Shown here: positions 33,309 to 43,864 of the stretch, piece by piece | How the letters are laid out: every line of letters starts with the position of its first letter | Numbering within the stretch: the first letter of the stretch is position 1 | Assembly: GCA_001910725.1 (NCBI GenBank) | Contig: MJGA01000009.1 | Location: 310,001-374,000 of the forward strand | Source of the DNA: Phanerodontia chrysosporium | Lineage: Eukaryota; Basidiomycota; Agaricomycetes; Polyporales; Phanerochaetaceae | Reading direction: 5' to 3' | Length of the DNA stretch: 64,000 nt | The notes under the pieces: generated by a model | The model's database searches: none | What the model was told of the DNA's origin: nothing | Seen by the model: the letters and a program-made list of their open reading frames with translations, nothing else | Made by a program: the position numbers and the translations under genes

Positions 33309-34094
33309 TTAGTATTCGAATGAGATATTGAGAGCGACGAGCTCCCTTGCGATCTCTACATATCGAGTACTAAAATTTTCGAAGGATACATATTTTATTT
33401 TCTTTAAATCCCTCGTAATCCACCTGTAATGCTTTCCCTTCAACTTCTTTCTCCCCTTGTTCTCGTCGAAGTGGTCGTATAAGTCTTCGAAGTCGACGAG
33501 CAACTTCGAGACCTCATCGCCTAGCTCCTTGTCGACCTTGTCAATGTCGACGAGGTGGTCGCTGAGCGGTACCAAACGAAGGTTTACCGCGTTGAACAAA
33601 TTCATCATCTCTTTGGTTCGATCGATGATGTGCGACTTCTGTATACGACCTGCTTCTTTCGGGACCTTGCCTTGCATGTCGCCGTCGTTCCCGTATGTCT
33701 CCTCGACCTCTTCTTGAGACAGGTGCTGAGGGGGGCCCAGGCGACTCAGGAGTGAGGGAGCCGGATTCGAAATCCGGTCCTCGAGACGCTTGCGCGCCTT
33801 CATCTCCATGATGAGCCTGGAGGCCTGTTCGAGCGCCCAGAGGCGTTCCTCGAACTCCTCGTTGATGCGATCCTGCTCGGCCTTCGGGACGGGGTGGGTG
33901 ACGGTGCGACGGTTACGCTCGCGCTGGAGGAGATACTTCTCGCGCTGTTTGGGGCGCTCAATCTCGGCCAGCTTCTCCTTGACCTCCTCGTAGACCTTTT
34001 CCTGGGTCTCCTTGCGAAGCGAGATACGCTCAGCAAGTGAGGGGTAGGGGGCGGCGGCGTTGCGGGCAATGATGGTCTTGTTGTAGAACTTCAT
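33309..34094 (-). CDS. chromovirus B pre-gag ORF of unknown function
   Basis: 261 residues from MKFYNKTIIARNAAAP to VALNISFEY. The N-terminal half is highly charged and probably coiled coil (QEKVYEEVKEKLAEIERPK, then QREKYLLQRERNRR). A middle helix pair follows (HLVDIDKVDKELGDEVSKLL), then a basic GRKKLKGKHYRWITRDLKK. Sits between PBS leader and gag, where chromoviruses normally have nothing. Chromovirus A has an ORF of similar size and character in the same place; both end with a short SF..EL..F pattern. No known domain recognised; not an envelope (no membrane segment). Confidence 0.75.
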   Translation of the reverse strand: MKFYNKTIIARNAAAPYPSLAERISLRKETQEKVYEEVKEKLAEIERPKQREKYLLQRERNRRTVTHPVPKAEQDRINEEFEERLWALEQASRLIMEMKARKRLEDRISNPAPSLLSRLGPPQHLSQEEVEETYGNDGDMQGKVPKEAGRIQKSHIIDRTKEMMNLFNAVNLRLVPLSDHLVDIDKVDKELGDEVSKLLVDFEDLYDHFDENKGRKKLKGKHYRWITRDLKKIKYVSFENFSTRYVEIARELVALNISFEY

Positions 34095-34121
34095 CTTAGT
34101 GATAACATAATCAACCAGCGT

Positions 34122-34792
34122 CCTTTTACAGGTACGGCTTATGGAAGGAAAAAGTGCTCAGAAAATGAGGGTTACCAGCCCTCTCTTGCTGCGGTTCGAA
34201 TCTTGATGCGCGCGCATTCGTGGGTAGAGTCGTTTACGGCATGCCATTATCTCTCTGCACATGCGCGATGGGGGAGTTTCAGATCTCAGTCGGGTTTCCA
34301 CACCCGCTGCAAATGGTTTGTCGTGCCTTACAGCTACGATCTCCACGGACTTCCTAGATGCTAGCGTCTTACCGCTTGTCATCCAGTACTGGGGATGCGG
34401 CCACCTTGCGGTGGACTCAACACCCCACGCGTCGCGTGGCCACTTACGCCTGTGGATCGGCAAGAAGATTCCCATGCTGTATTGCACAGCCCGCCCACGT
34501 GGTCGCACTCCTGGCGCCACGCGTCCAACGGTGGGTCTCAACATGTCAAGCCCCTTGTCAGGTGGCCCAACGTATCCCCCAGATCCCAAGTCGTTTAGGT
34601 CTCCAGACAGGCCGAGCACAGCATCGCCTATTACAGGTCGATGTGCGCTTCGAACCCGCCTACACAAACATCACTCGCGATAATTCGTCGAGTAATGCCC
34701 ATGCGACCCCATGGCCGACGACGTACAGCCCCCTTTTACAGGTGGACCCCAGTCGCCAGCCCCACGAATGAAGAACTACCCCTATTACAGGT
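34122..34792 (-). repeat. four copies of ACCTGTAAWAGG in the chromovirus B leader
   Basis: Plus-strand CCTWTTACAGGT at 34122-34133, 34627-34638, 34732-34743 and 34781-34792. Shorter relatives (ACCTGTAA) occur at 33296 in sense and 33424 on the plus strand. Role unknown. Confidence 0.7.
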
Positions 34793-34930
34793 GGTAGTCG
34801 CGCATCGAAGAAACGAACCTGCGAACGCAAGATTATAAGTAGTAAAGGTGCCGACGTCGCCGGCAACGACGTCGAGCACGCTGCGCACGACGATCAAGCC
34901 CTTAAGGCCGACGTCGACGCGAAGGGGTAT

Positions 34931-34941
34931 AGCATCATCTA
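34931..34941 (-). other. chromovirus B primer-binding site, self-complementary type
   Basis: Sense TAGATGATGCT, 2 nt (TT) inside the LTR end. Exact 11-nt complement of AGCATCATCTA (sense of 35029-35039), which begins 34 nt after the first T of TATATATA (35066-35073). Confidence 0.8.
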
Positions 34942-34943
34942 AA

Positions 34944-35471
34944 TGTCAAAGTAAACCCCGCTACTTACCTTAGTAGCTTTGGTGGGGTTGGACTTGACTA
35001 CGAAGAGTGAAGTGTGTGGTAGACGAGGTAGATGATGCTGGGGACTTAAGCCCAGCAGAGCCCAGTATATATACATGAAGGGGAGGACCCCTGGTACTAC
35101 CCGAGACCCTTGATACTGCCCATCACATGCGCGATGGCGTGATGATGGTGCGATACTTGCCAAGACACTCCGGACTCGGCGAAGTCTAAAGCCGAGTACC
35201 GGATGTGTCCGGAACCTTCTACGCTATTCTAGAATACACTACCCGGACCCTGGGTCCGGCTACCTACTATACCCTTGTACCGGAGCGTCTACATCATAGA
35301 TAAGATAAAGATAAGATTTCTCACATGACTCTGAGTCCTTTCCCAGCACGTGACCAACACGTGACCGCGTTCTGACGCGTGCCTGTCCTAACCCTAGTCC
35401 ATAACCCTAACCCCTAGCGCCCACTGGGCGCTTACAAGAATAAAACCGTAGGGAATTAGAAAACTGTGACA
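34944..35471 (-). repeat. chromovirus B 5' LTR with promoter and leader splice donor
   Basis: 528 bp. In sense: TATATATA (35073-35066), predicted mRNA start at 35039, then a consensus donor AAG|GTAAGT with the GT at 34968. Upstream ATGs in the leader lie after this donor, so a spliced mRNA could avoid them. Confidence 0.93.
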
Positions 35472-35476
35472 ACAGG
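35472..35476. repeat. target-site duplication ACAGG of chromovirus B (right copy)
   Basis: Matches 26886-26890. Confidence 0.95.
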
Positions 35477-35638
35477 TAAGCCCCCGCTTGTATTGTAGTT
35501 ACAAACACTAATGATATCTTGGTCAATACGGACAGTTGAACAAACCGTTCGTCGCTGCGTGATCCGCTCCGCCGCGCCATCTCGTCGACCTCCCCATTTG
35601 TGCTCCCTCGTGTAGCGTTGAGCCTCTGCTCCGCGACA
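35477..35638 (+). repeat. chromovirus A 3' LTR, last 162 bp
   Basis: Continues 26358-26890 after removal of chromovirus B. Ends TCCGCGACA, followed by TSD TCGAC at 35639-35643. Confidence 0.94.
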
Positions 35639-35643
35639 TCGAC

Positions 35644-37285
35644 CACTCGCGTCGATTACCGACAACTCCACGAGACAGGCAAGATCACTCCGAAGTCCGA
35701 TCAGCCGTCTGGCGCCCAGGCACACCTGTGCTTTGCGGCATACGATCCCGACCACCCGACATCGATTCAAGAAGTCAAGAACAGGAACGATTGGGCGGAA
35801 TGGCAGAAGGCCATGGACGCGGAGATGCGACAGCTGGAGGCCAGGGAGACCTTCAAGCTGGGGGAGCTGCCGGAGGGGAGAAAGGCTATTGGCTGCCGAT
35901 GGGTTTTCGCCATCAAACGCGACGCGTCCGGCGCGATCAAGAAATACAAGGCACGTCTCGTTGCTCAGGGTTTCTCACAGATCCCCGGACAGGATTATTT
36001 CGCGACCTACGCGCCAGTCGTGCGCCTCGAGTCGTATCGCGCCTGCGCCGCCCTCGCCACCATCCTCGACCTCGACGACGACGATCTCGATTACGAGGGC
36101 GCCTACCTCAACGGGCCGCTGCAAGAGACGATCTACATGCGCCAGGCACCCGGCTATGACGACAACTCGGGACGCGTCTACATCATGCTCAAGGCGATCT
36201 ACGGCCTCAAGCAGGCGGGCAGAGTCTGGAACGACCTGCTCAACCACGTCCTCACTTCTACTCTGGGCTACACTCGCTCACAGGCTGACCCTTGCGTTTA
36301 CTACAAGCGCGCAGACACGCTCACGATGGCTCTACTTCACGTCGACGACACGACGCTGTACGGGAAGCGCGCAGATCTCGACGCGCTCAAGCGCGACATA
36401 TCCCATCATTTCGCCATCACGTCATCGGGCGGCCTCCGAAACTTCATCGGCCTGCAGATCGAACGCGACCGCACTGCGCGCACACTCAAGCTGCACCAAG
36501 CGCGATACATCAGCGTCATCCTGGAACGTTTCGGCATGACCGACGCTAATCCGGTCTCGACCCCCCTCGACCCGAACGTCAAACTACTTCCGCTCTCGGA
36601 AGACGAGGAACCCGCCGACGTTCCCTACGCCGCCGCGATCGGATCGCTCATGTACGCCTCCGTCGGCACTCGTCCCGACATCGCTTTCGCCGTCCAGACG
36701 CTCTCGCAATTCACCTCGCGTCCCTCGCTCACGCACTGGACCGCTGTCAAGCACGTCCTCCGGTACCTCAAGGGAACACGCGACCTCGGCATCACTTTCT
36801 CCGTGGCCTCCGAGCCGACACTGATCGGATACTCAGACGCCGACTGGGCTCAAGGCTTCGACCGCCGCTCGGTCTCGGGCTACGCTTTCAAGGTCGGCAC
36901 CGGCACCGTCAGCTGGAGCTCGAAGAAACAACCGACCGTCGCCCTCTCCACTATGGAAGCCGAGTACATTGCCCTTTCCCACGCGGGCAAAGAGGCCATC
37001 TGGCTTCGTCGCCTACTCGAAGAGCTCGGCGTTACCTCGGACGCGCCCACACAGCTTTTCACGGACAATCAGTCCGCCATCGCTTTCGCTCACGACAATC
37101 AGTTCCACGCCCGGTCGAAGCACATCGACATTCGGCATCATTTTATTCGCGAACGCATCGACGCCGGCGACATCGAGGTCCGCCACTGCGCCTCTGAAGA
37201 CAACTGCGCCGACATGCTCACGAAGGCGCTCGCCAAGCCTACGCACACCCGGCAGCTTGCACTCGCGAGCATGGCAGCTCGTTGA
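35644..37285 (+). CDS. copia reverse transcriptase-RNase H, second part of the split polyprotein
   Basis: In phase with 17043-19351. RT begins NDWAEWQKAMDAEM; then KARLVAQGFSQIPGQDYF, YLNGPLQETIYMRQ and the catalytic LLHVDDTTLYG; then VSTPLDPNVKL. RNase H: YSDADWAQGFDRRS, VALSTMEAEYIALS, LFTDNQSAI, ending KALAKPTHTRQLAL. No stop to 37285. As it stands the segment has no start of its own. Confidence 0.93.
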
Positions 37286-37292
37286 GGGGGAG

Positions 37293-37633
37293 TGTTGTTA
37301 TCTCCGAGGCGCCGGCGGGATGATGCGCCGAAGGCGCACGCGCACCTGGGCGGATGCCCCAAGATGGCAGGTATCGGGACTCGGTAATTACGCCCTCCGG
37401 GGCACGGCCATTGGCTCGAGTACTACATTTCATTCCGGCTCACAAAGCTTTGATATTATCTTATTAATCCCTTCTCATTGTAGTTATCCGCCTTTTTCTT
37501 ATTCGTTTCAGAATCCGGTATCCTCTCTATAGTAGTGCTCGGGTACTGTTATCTACCGTATAAGTACTTGTCGAAAATAGTTAGAAAATCCATCAGTCGT
37601 TTTCCCCCTTCACTCCTGCGTGAATCTACAACA
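37293..37633 (+). repeat. copia 3' LTR
   Basis: 341 bp, same as 16550-16890 save one base. Followed by TSD CGCTG at 37634-37638. Confidence 0.95.
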
Positions 37634-38059
37634 CGCTGTATGTCGTGTGACCCTTTGGATTTCGAGGATACGCAGATTGGTCATGGAACTGAGAGCAGCA
37701 GACACGCGTTCGTCGCGGTCGAAGTAATAGGTATCATGGATTGATAGTGCTCTGAGTCCAGAAGTACGAGCGAAGAGAGTCGTCAGGCGATCGTTCAGGT
37801 CCGGAATGCGCTGGTCCCATTCATCGTCTGTGCCGGTGTCCACCTGCAGTACCTTGAGGAAGTGGAAACCATCGTGTCTTCCGCTGAATAGGAAGGCGTA
37901 GAACAACAAGAACTCGTCTGGGCTAGACAGCCGTACTTCGCGAAGCAGGTATCGCGGCGCAAGATCGATTAATGTACGGCATGTACGCGATAGACGGCTG
38001 GCATCTGCTCTCTGTGAATATGCCATCACTTTGTCGAGTATGTCCCAAGTTAGACACAT
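37634..38059 (-). pseudogene. F-box/LRR protein, N-terminal part, separated from its C-terminus by 21 kb
   Basis: 142 codons from MCLTWDILDKVMAYSQRAD: an F-box-like start with LSRTCRTLIDLAPRYLLREV typical of basidiomycete F-box proteins, then LFARTSGLRALSIHD and MTNLRILEIQRVTRHTA. The frame continues at 16544 when the insert and one TSD are removed. F-box proteins recruit targets to SCF ubiquitin ligases through Skp1. The truncated product would keep the F-box but lose almost all repeats. Confidence 0.8.
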
Positions 38060-38693
38060 CTGTCGAGCAGTTGCAAAGTACGTATCAGTACAATATGATT
38101 AGACCACAATTCAATACGCACAGGCGAGGGCGACTGAATACACACAGGTAGCCCACCATCTCCCACAATGACGGCGTTCGGTGCGATTGTAGGGTCCGAG
38201 GTATTCGCAGACATCCTGTCGTCGTTGGGCGTTGTGGTGGTGATCATGAGTGGAGGAGTGAACCAATGCGGAGGGAGTCACTTAATTGGCGCTGTTTGCA
38301 CAACCACGACCCTGACAGGCTCCAAATCAACTCCAAATCCGCCCGTCATATGCCCAGGACGCTTCTGAACCTATTTGCTGCACAGCAAACGTGAGACAAG
38401 AAGAATTAGGGACGCGCGCCGTGCTTCGAGGAGGCGCTGCGGCCATCAAGAAGGGCCAGCACAACGCTCCACGTTTATCGTGGAAGAGGGAAAACATGAA
38501 GGAAAGCAGACAAGTCCAGCGAGTGTGATTCGCCTTTTGAGCACTCGCATACCCTCCCACCGGATATCAAGCACACAACGATACTGAGAAAAGCATCCAC
38601 CTAGGATCCACCCAAGCCCGCTATAACGTACACCCGAACCTCATCTACCTTAGGAGCAAAAGTCAAGCAAGGGTCTTGGATTCGAGACGAGTG
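38060..38693. other. intergenic, promoter side of the F-box gene
   Basis: 634 bp with only short unrelated open frames. No RNA gene or repeat seen. Confidence 0.4.
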
Positions 38694-40853
38694 TTACTGT
38701 CTGTCAGACTTCTTCTCGCCATAGACTTCGTCAATGGTGTGCACAGGTCCAGTGAACCACTTGTGCGCGGAGAAGATCCACGAGATGGACGCGAATATGA
38801 ACACAGCCATGACGATGACGACGGCATAGTCTGCCCCACATATTAGCTTTACATACAACCAAACACAGATCGGAGGCAACGCACTCATGGTGTCCGCGGT
38901 GGGGCGCGCCACCGGCGGGAAGAGCAGCAGGATCGTGATGAAGCACACCCACGCGACCGCGACGACGCCGAGCGGGAGGTACCAGCGGCCGAGCGCGAAC
39001 GGGCCCGGCACGAGCCTGTTGCGGCCGGACGTGATGCGCAGGAAGATCGGCGTGACGTACGACACGTACAGGCCGATCACGGCAGACCTGCGTGGCAACG
39101 GCGCGAGGTTAGCACAGAGGCAAGCCAGCGCGGAAGGGCGACGCACCCGGCGAGCGAGTTCAGGGCCGTCGCGGAGAAGCCGAGCAGCCCACAGAGGCCC
39201 GCGAGAGCGACGACGAGCCAGACGGCGTTCACGGGCGTCTGGGTGTATCCGTTCATGCGCTTCCACCAGCGCGAGCCGGGCAGCGCGTTGTCCCGTGCGA
39301 ATGCGAACACGACGCGGGAGGCGTCGACGACCTGCGCTGCGCCCGTGACGTACTGTCTCTCTGTCAGCCCAGAAGGACGGCATAGGTCGATGAGAGGAAC
39401 ACGCACTTGAACGACGATGATGAACGACCAGATCGCGAGCATGCCGTGCTTCCCGAGCACGCTCAGAAAGAGCGAGCCCATCGGGAGCGGAAGGTCCGCG
39501 CCGAGAATGTCATCGACGCTCGCAGTCGCAAAGGACGCGGCGATGAAGAGCAGCCAGCCGAGCGAGGATGTCGCGAAGACGCTCACGAGGATCGCGATCG
39601 GCGCCGCCCTCGCCGCGCCCGCCGTCTCCTCGGAGATGTGTGCCGCGGAGTCGTCTAGAGATTGGGGTGTCAGTCTGGGCGGCTGTCAATAGCTAGCATG
39701 TGTAGCGTACATCCGGTGAGCGTCCACATGGGCGCGGCAAATGCGAGGAGGAAAGCCCAGCCATCTGGTAGCGTTGCCTTTGAGCTTCTTGTGTAACAGT
39801 AAAGCGATGATACGCACCGTTACTCCAACCAGTGTTGTTCTCGAAGTCAGTGAATGCAGTCTTCGTAGATACCCTCAGGCCATGATCTCCTGAGACAGAG
39901 AGCAAGCTGGCAATCGCCGCTATCGTCGTTCCGACTGTCACAATTTATGTTAGCGGTGAGCGACGTATAACTGTACTCCGCGCACCGGTGACTAAAACGT
40001 AGAAGAGGTTGAGCCGTGCTAGAATGCCCGTCGCCGACGAGCAGAGGATCCCATGCGAGAATAGTAGAGCGAGAAGTATGCCGTACGTCGGGCCGTTCCC
40101 GAGAGCGACGGCACCGTCCGAACCGACGTTGATGGCGGTCGTTATCATCTGCGCGCTGCATATATGCGCATGAGAAGTAGGTGTATGCGCTGACTCCAGC
40201 GCTGGACGTACCATGTAAAGTCGATGGAACAGACGAGCGTTACCTGCCCGGTGATGTTCGCCCAGCCTGTGATCCAGCTTGCGAGCGCGGAGTACTTCGG
40301 TGGGGCGAGCTTTGCCGAGAAGTAATAGAGACCGGCGCTCGTGCTAAGAAATGGTAGTGAGCGAGCCGCTGGAAGGTGAAACAAATGTGACCGCTCACGG
40401 CATAGAGGAGGCCAGCTCTGCCATGCAGGCTGCCACGCACATGACGAAAAGGCACGGGATCAGCCACCCAAATACCATACCGACATGTCCGCCTACACTG
40501 CGTCAATACGCAATAGAGTATAAGAGACGGACTTCACTGACCCGACACAAGTGGGAAAGAGTAGACGGAAGATACGGATGCGATGACACCCATGATAGAG
40601 AAAGCGAATGCAATTGTCTCAATCAACTGCCAGCGAATATAATTCAGCACGAGAAAGAGAGATATGTCTCTACTCAACGTACCGAGAACTCCCTCCTGAA
40701 CTCTGCCTTGTATCCAAGCTCTGCAAGGAGGGCGTCGTCGGCGTGGCGCATGCTGAGCAAGCTCCCATTGGGACTGCGGCGCTCGACGAGGCCGTCCTCG
40801 GTGACGGTCGTCACCACACCGGCGTGCTTGCTGCTCTTCTCGGAGTCGGACAT
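38694..40853 (-). CDS. amino acid / GABA permease (APC superfamily)
   Basis: Plasma-membrane or vacuolar transporter with about 12 membrane segments. Start MSDSEKSSKHAG at 40853. The cytoplasmic tail ends FRREFS at an intron (gtacgt). TM1 is ETIAFAFSIMGVIASVSSVYSFPL, a typical APC unwound-helix segment (GGxxxxVxG-like). Further helices include ITGWANITGQVTLVCSIDF, YGILLALLFSHGIL, WAFLLAFAAPMWTLTGYD, TSSLGWLLFIAA, PVNAVWLVVALAGL and YAVVIVMAVFIFASI. The AHISEETA loop after TM6 is typical of fungal GABA/choline-type permeases. Several short introns. Ends GEKKSDRQ. Confidence 0.85.
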
Positions 40854-42124
40854 GGTAGTCGCGAAGCAAGGGCGGAGGGGAGCCAGCTTCGGAGGTAAAA
40901 ATCACGTACGCAAGATGAATGGGTGCAGCATCCGCTGTTCCTGAGAAAAGATTACCGCACATAGCGCGTGGCTAAAAACGCACCAAAGCAGATGTGGATG
41001 GGGCCGCGTTTTAATGCGACGATAAGCCATATGCAGGTGGGAGCTTCTCGAGCTGATCGGACGACCGCCAGTTAGACGACCGCATCGCAGCACAGCAACA
41101 TGTATGCAGATAAGCCCGGGGTATGTCGTGCCTTGTTGCCAGCTCTCAGCTCAAACTGCAACTAGTGTCATGCGCGAGGACTCCAAGGTGTGCAAGACGG
41201 ACCGCCGGATGCATCTTCGACATGGTACTATAGCACACTGCCATGATTCTGCAAAGAAATATAAACTTGTTCAATCAGTTCTAAACATCAGAAATTCACG
41301 GTCTGCTTACCTGTAGAATTCAATCAAATCAAAGTTTGAATATACATGCAACGCAGTGAATATAACGTGTATATGACCCGCCCGACAATGGCCCTCGGGA
41401 TACGGATCGTCGGGAGCAAAAGGGAGTCGGGGCAGCGAATGAGCGCCTGGTCGTGGCGCGGCATTTGCCGGGGTCTTACAGGACCCCGGCCTCTCCGACT
41501 GTCCCGGATGCTTTTCTGTGGGTGACTGCAAGTTACCTCCATGACCTGTACAGCGATATCCGCGCCATACCCTTAGACTCTATGTTGTGATGCTCTTGAG
41601 ATGTGAGTTTGACGAGGCTCGCGCGATCAGTGCGAGGAGGTGATGAGGCAGAGCAGACGTTGGTCATAGGCAAGTACGGTATGCTGATCTCAAGGTACAC
41701 TTGGTATTAACTTCACGACTCAGGCTAGAGCAGACGTCGCTATACCTGTGTGCAATACGCGGCCAGCACTCCAATCTGTGGTGGTCTCACTCCCAGTCTG
41801 CTACGTGCGTTCACGAGCCCGCGCGGACGCTCCTGTCATCTGCTCCAGACCTCGTGCTGTTCTACATTATCTGAGGCTTCATTCCTGCGACCCGTATCGT
41901 CTATCTTCACGCTCATGAGAATCAGGGGCAGGCTAATGCAATGATGCGTTCGCACACCCAATGCTGCGTATCAGCTCGAGGTTCTCACCAGCGATAGCAG
42001 TCTTGGGCCCGCATATATGCTGCTGACGCGCCCGATAAGCCCAAATCAGAGGACACACGTCCATTTGTCGCGTTTCTCACCTTCTCCCGCGTTTTGTTAG
42101 CATCCCCACTCAAGCCAGGTCATC
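40854..42124. other. intergenic, contains one perfect inverted repeat
   Basis: 1.27 kb between divergent genes. At 41467-41475 and 41482-41490 GCCGGGGTC/GACCCCGGC form a 9-bp stem with a 6-nt loop (TTACAG). No protein or tRNA recognised. Confidence 0.45.
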
Positions 42125-43622
42125 ATGGCGCGTAAGGTCCTGATCGGGTTTGGCGTAGACGTAGACGCAGTGGCGGGTTGGTGAGTGCACATGGGAAATG
42201 ACTAGGTCAACCCTGACTATTCCTCGCAGGCTTGGCTCGTACGGGGGCGAGGACTCTCCGGCAGACATCTCTCGGGTGCGTGACCGCTGCAGTTATCTTA
42301 GTGTATGCGCCTTGTTGACCTTTCGGCAGGGCATGTATGCTGGCGAAGTCGGGTCCATACGTCTCCTGAAGCTGTTCAAGAAGTATAACATCAAGACGAC
42401 ATGGTTTATCCCGGGACACAGCCTGGAGACGTTCCCTGAGCAAATGGCGCAGGTGCGGGACGACGGGCATGAGATGTACGTCAAATTGTCAAGTCAGCCT
42501 TCATGCAGGGCCCTGATGTGTCTTCTTCAGCGGCCTCCATGGGTATTCACACGAGGTACGCGTCTCATGCTTTGCCGGTAGTGCAGAACTGACGACGCCT
42601 ACAGAACCCCACCGCACTCAGCCCCGAACAGCAGAAAGATATCTTGGACCACACATTCGATCTCCTGACGAAGTTCAACAATGGCAAGCCGCCCAAGGGT
42701 AGCGTCGCCCCTTGGTGGGAGGTCACGACCGAGGGCGTCGCAATGCTCCTCGAGAAAGGCATCGAGTATGGTGCGTTGATACACGCATATAACCATTCGA
42801 GAAGGCTGACAATTGGGACACGCATCCAGATCACTCTGGCATGGCTCATGAGTGCGTATACAGCCCATGACTCGTGGATCATGTTGACCCGTAGCCCACT
42901 GCAGCTCTCAGGCCTATTACCTTCGCGACGGCGACACCTGGGAGAAGATCAACACTGCTGCTAGCGCGAAGACGTGGATGAAGCCACTCAAGCGCGGGCA
43001 GGAGACAGGCCTAGTTGAAATCCCCGCGAACTGGTATGCACGTAAAGCCAGTCCGTCGCCTTCTCGCAGTGTTCATGCTTTGCAGGTATCTTGACGACCT
43101 GCCGCCGATGATGTGAGCCTCAGACAGAATAATGAAGATACGGGATGCTGACACTGTGCAGGTTCATTAAGGCCAGTCCAAACTCGCATGGGTGGGTGAA
43201 TACGCGCGACGTCGAAGATCTCTGGAAGGATATGTTCACGTATCTGTACCGGTACGTTCCTTCTGTAGTTCTTCCAGACGCGAGGGTGACCTAGGGACAG
43301 TGAGGAAGAAAATTTTATCTTCCCAATTACAATCCACCCTGACGTGAGCGGGTGCGTCTCTTTGTTATAGTCCTGTGGTACAAATAATCAATACGCACTG
43401 TGCAGGAGACCGCATGTACTCATGATGCTCGTGTGTATTCTTGCCGTCCTTTCACGTCCTACTGGTGCTGACACGTGACTACAGGAACGCTTCATCGAAT
43501 GGATCAACACCCACGAGCACGTACAGTGGGTGACGATGATCGAGATGTCGAACGAGTTCCGGGCGAGGTGCCAGCCCGCCCCTGGCGCGCGAATGCCGGC
43601 CGGATTCCAATCAAGTGCTTAG
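42125..43622 (+). CDS. polysaccharide deacetylase (CE4 / PuuE-like)
   Basis: NodB-fold metal-dependent deacetylase. Start [19 protein letters not shown] at 42125, containing the D-D pair of motif 1. After small introns: [21 protein letters not shown], then [13 protein letters not shown] (motif 2, H-x3-H), where introns flank a 25-nt micro-exon-sized piece. Later [44 protein letters not shown] and a C-terminus [20 protein letters not shown] ending at 43622. No signal peptide, which argues for an intracellular or non-classical role and fits the PuuE/HpPgdA-like branch more than secreted chitin deacetylases. Confidence 0.85.
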
Positions 43623-43864
43623 AACTTCCCAAGAAAATCAGTGTACAATACTTCAGAAATCGGAGCAGCTACGTGAATTTCGTTTCAGACCGGCATGTCC
43701 GATTGCTGCGTCACCGGAAGAAGCTGTCAGCTTGCCTCCGGTGGTGGCGTTCTGGAAAGCTTCTGCGGCTGTCGAGGCTGGCTCTGTAGTGCGTACCGAG
43801 GGGCAGAGGCGGACGGTAGCTTCAGCTTCGCTTCGCCTCGCATTGCTTTCGCTGCTGTCGGATT

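Larger units (their letters stand above)
26891..35471 (-). mobile_element. Ty3/gypsy chromovirus B with C-terminal dUTPase, inserted in the A 3' LTR
   Basis: 8,581 bp, complete, in reverse orientation. LTRs of 528 bp (26891-27418 and 34944-35471), TSD ACAGG. In sense order: LTR, self-complementary PBS, about 0.85-kb leader, pre-gag ORF, gag, pol with chromodomain and dUTPase, purine tract, LTR. All ORFs are intact, so it may still be active. Confidence 0.95.
19352..35638 (+). mobile_element. Ty3/gypsy chromovirus A, inserted in the copia element
   Basis: 7,701 bp of own sequence (19352-26890 and 35477-35638). LTRs of 695 bp, TGTCACGG...CGCGACA, TSD TCGAC. Order: LTR, PBS, Met-less pre-gag ORF, gag, pol (PR-RT-RNaseH-IN-chromodomain), purine tract, LTR. 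The 3' LTR is broken by chromovirus B after 533 bp; the two parts add up to exactly 695 bp. Confidence 0.95.
16550..37633 (+). mobile_element. Ty1/copia LTR retrotransposon, interrupted by nested chromoviruses
   Basis: About 4.8 kb of own sequence, in two blocks (16550-19351 and 35644-37633). LTRs of 341 bp, TG...CA ends, 5-bp TSD CGCTG, PBS directly after the LTR and a purine tract (GAGGGGGAG, 37284-37292) before the 3' LTR. The single gag-pol frame was complete (1,316 codons) before chromovirus A landed between integrase and reverse transcriptase. Confidence 0.95.

Noticed and set aside
34190..34210. tRNA-like T-arm GGTTCGAATC in the leader of chromovirus B
   Set aside because: No A box, no acceptor stem or anticodon arm at the right distance on either strand.
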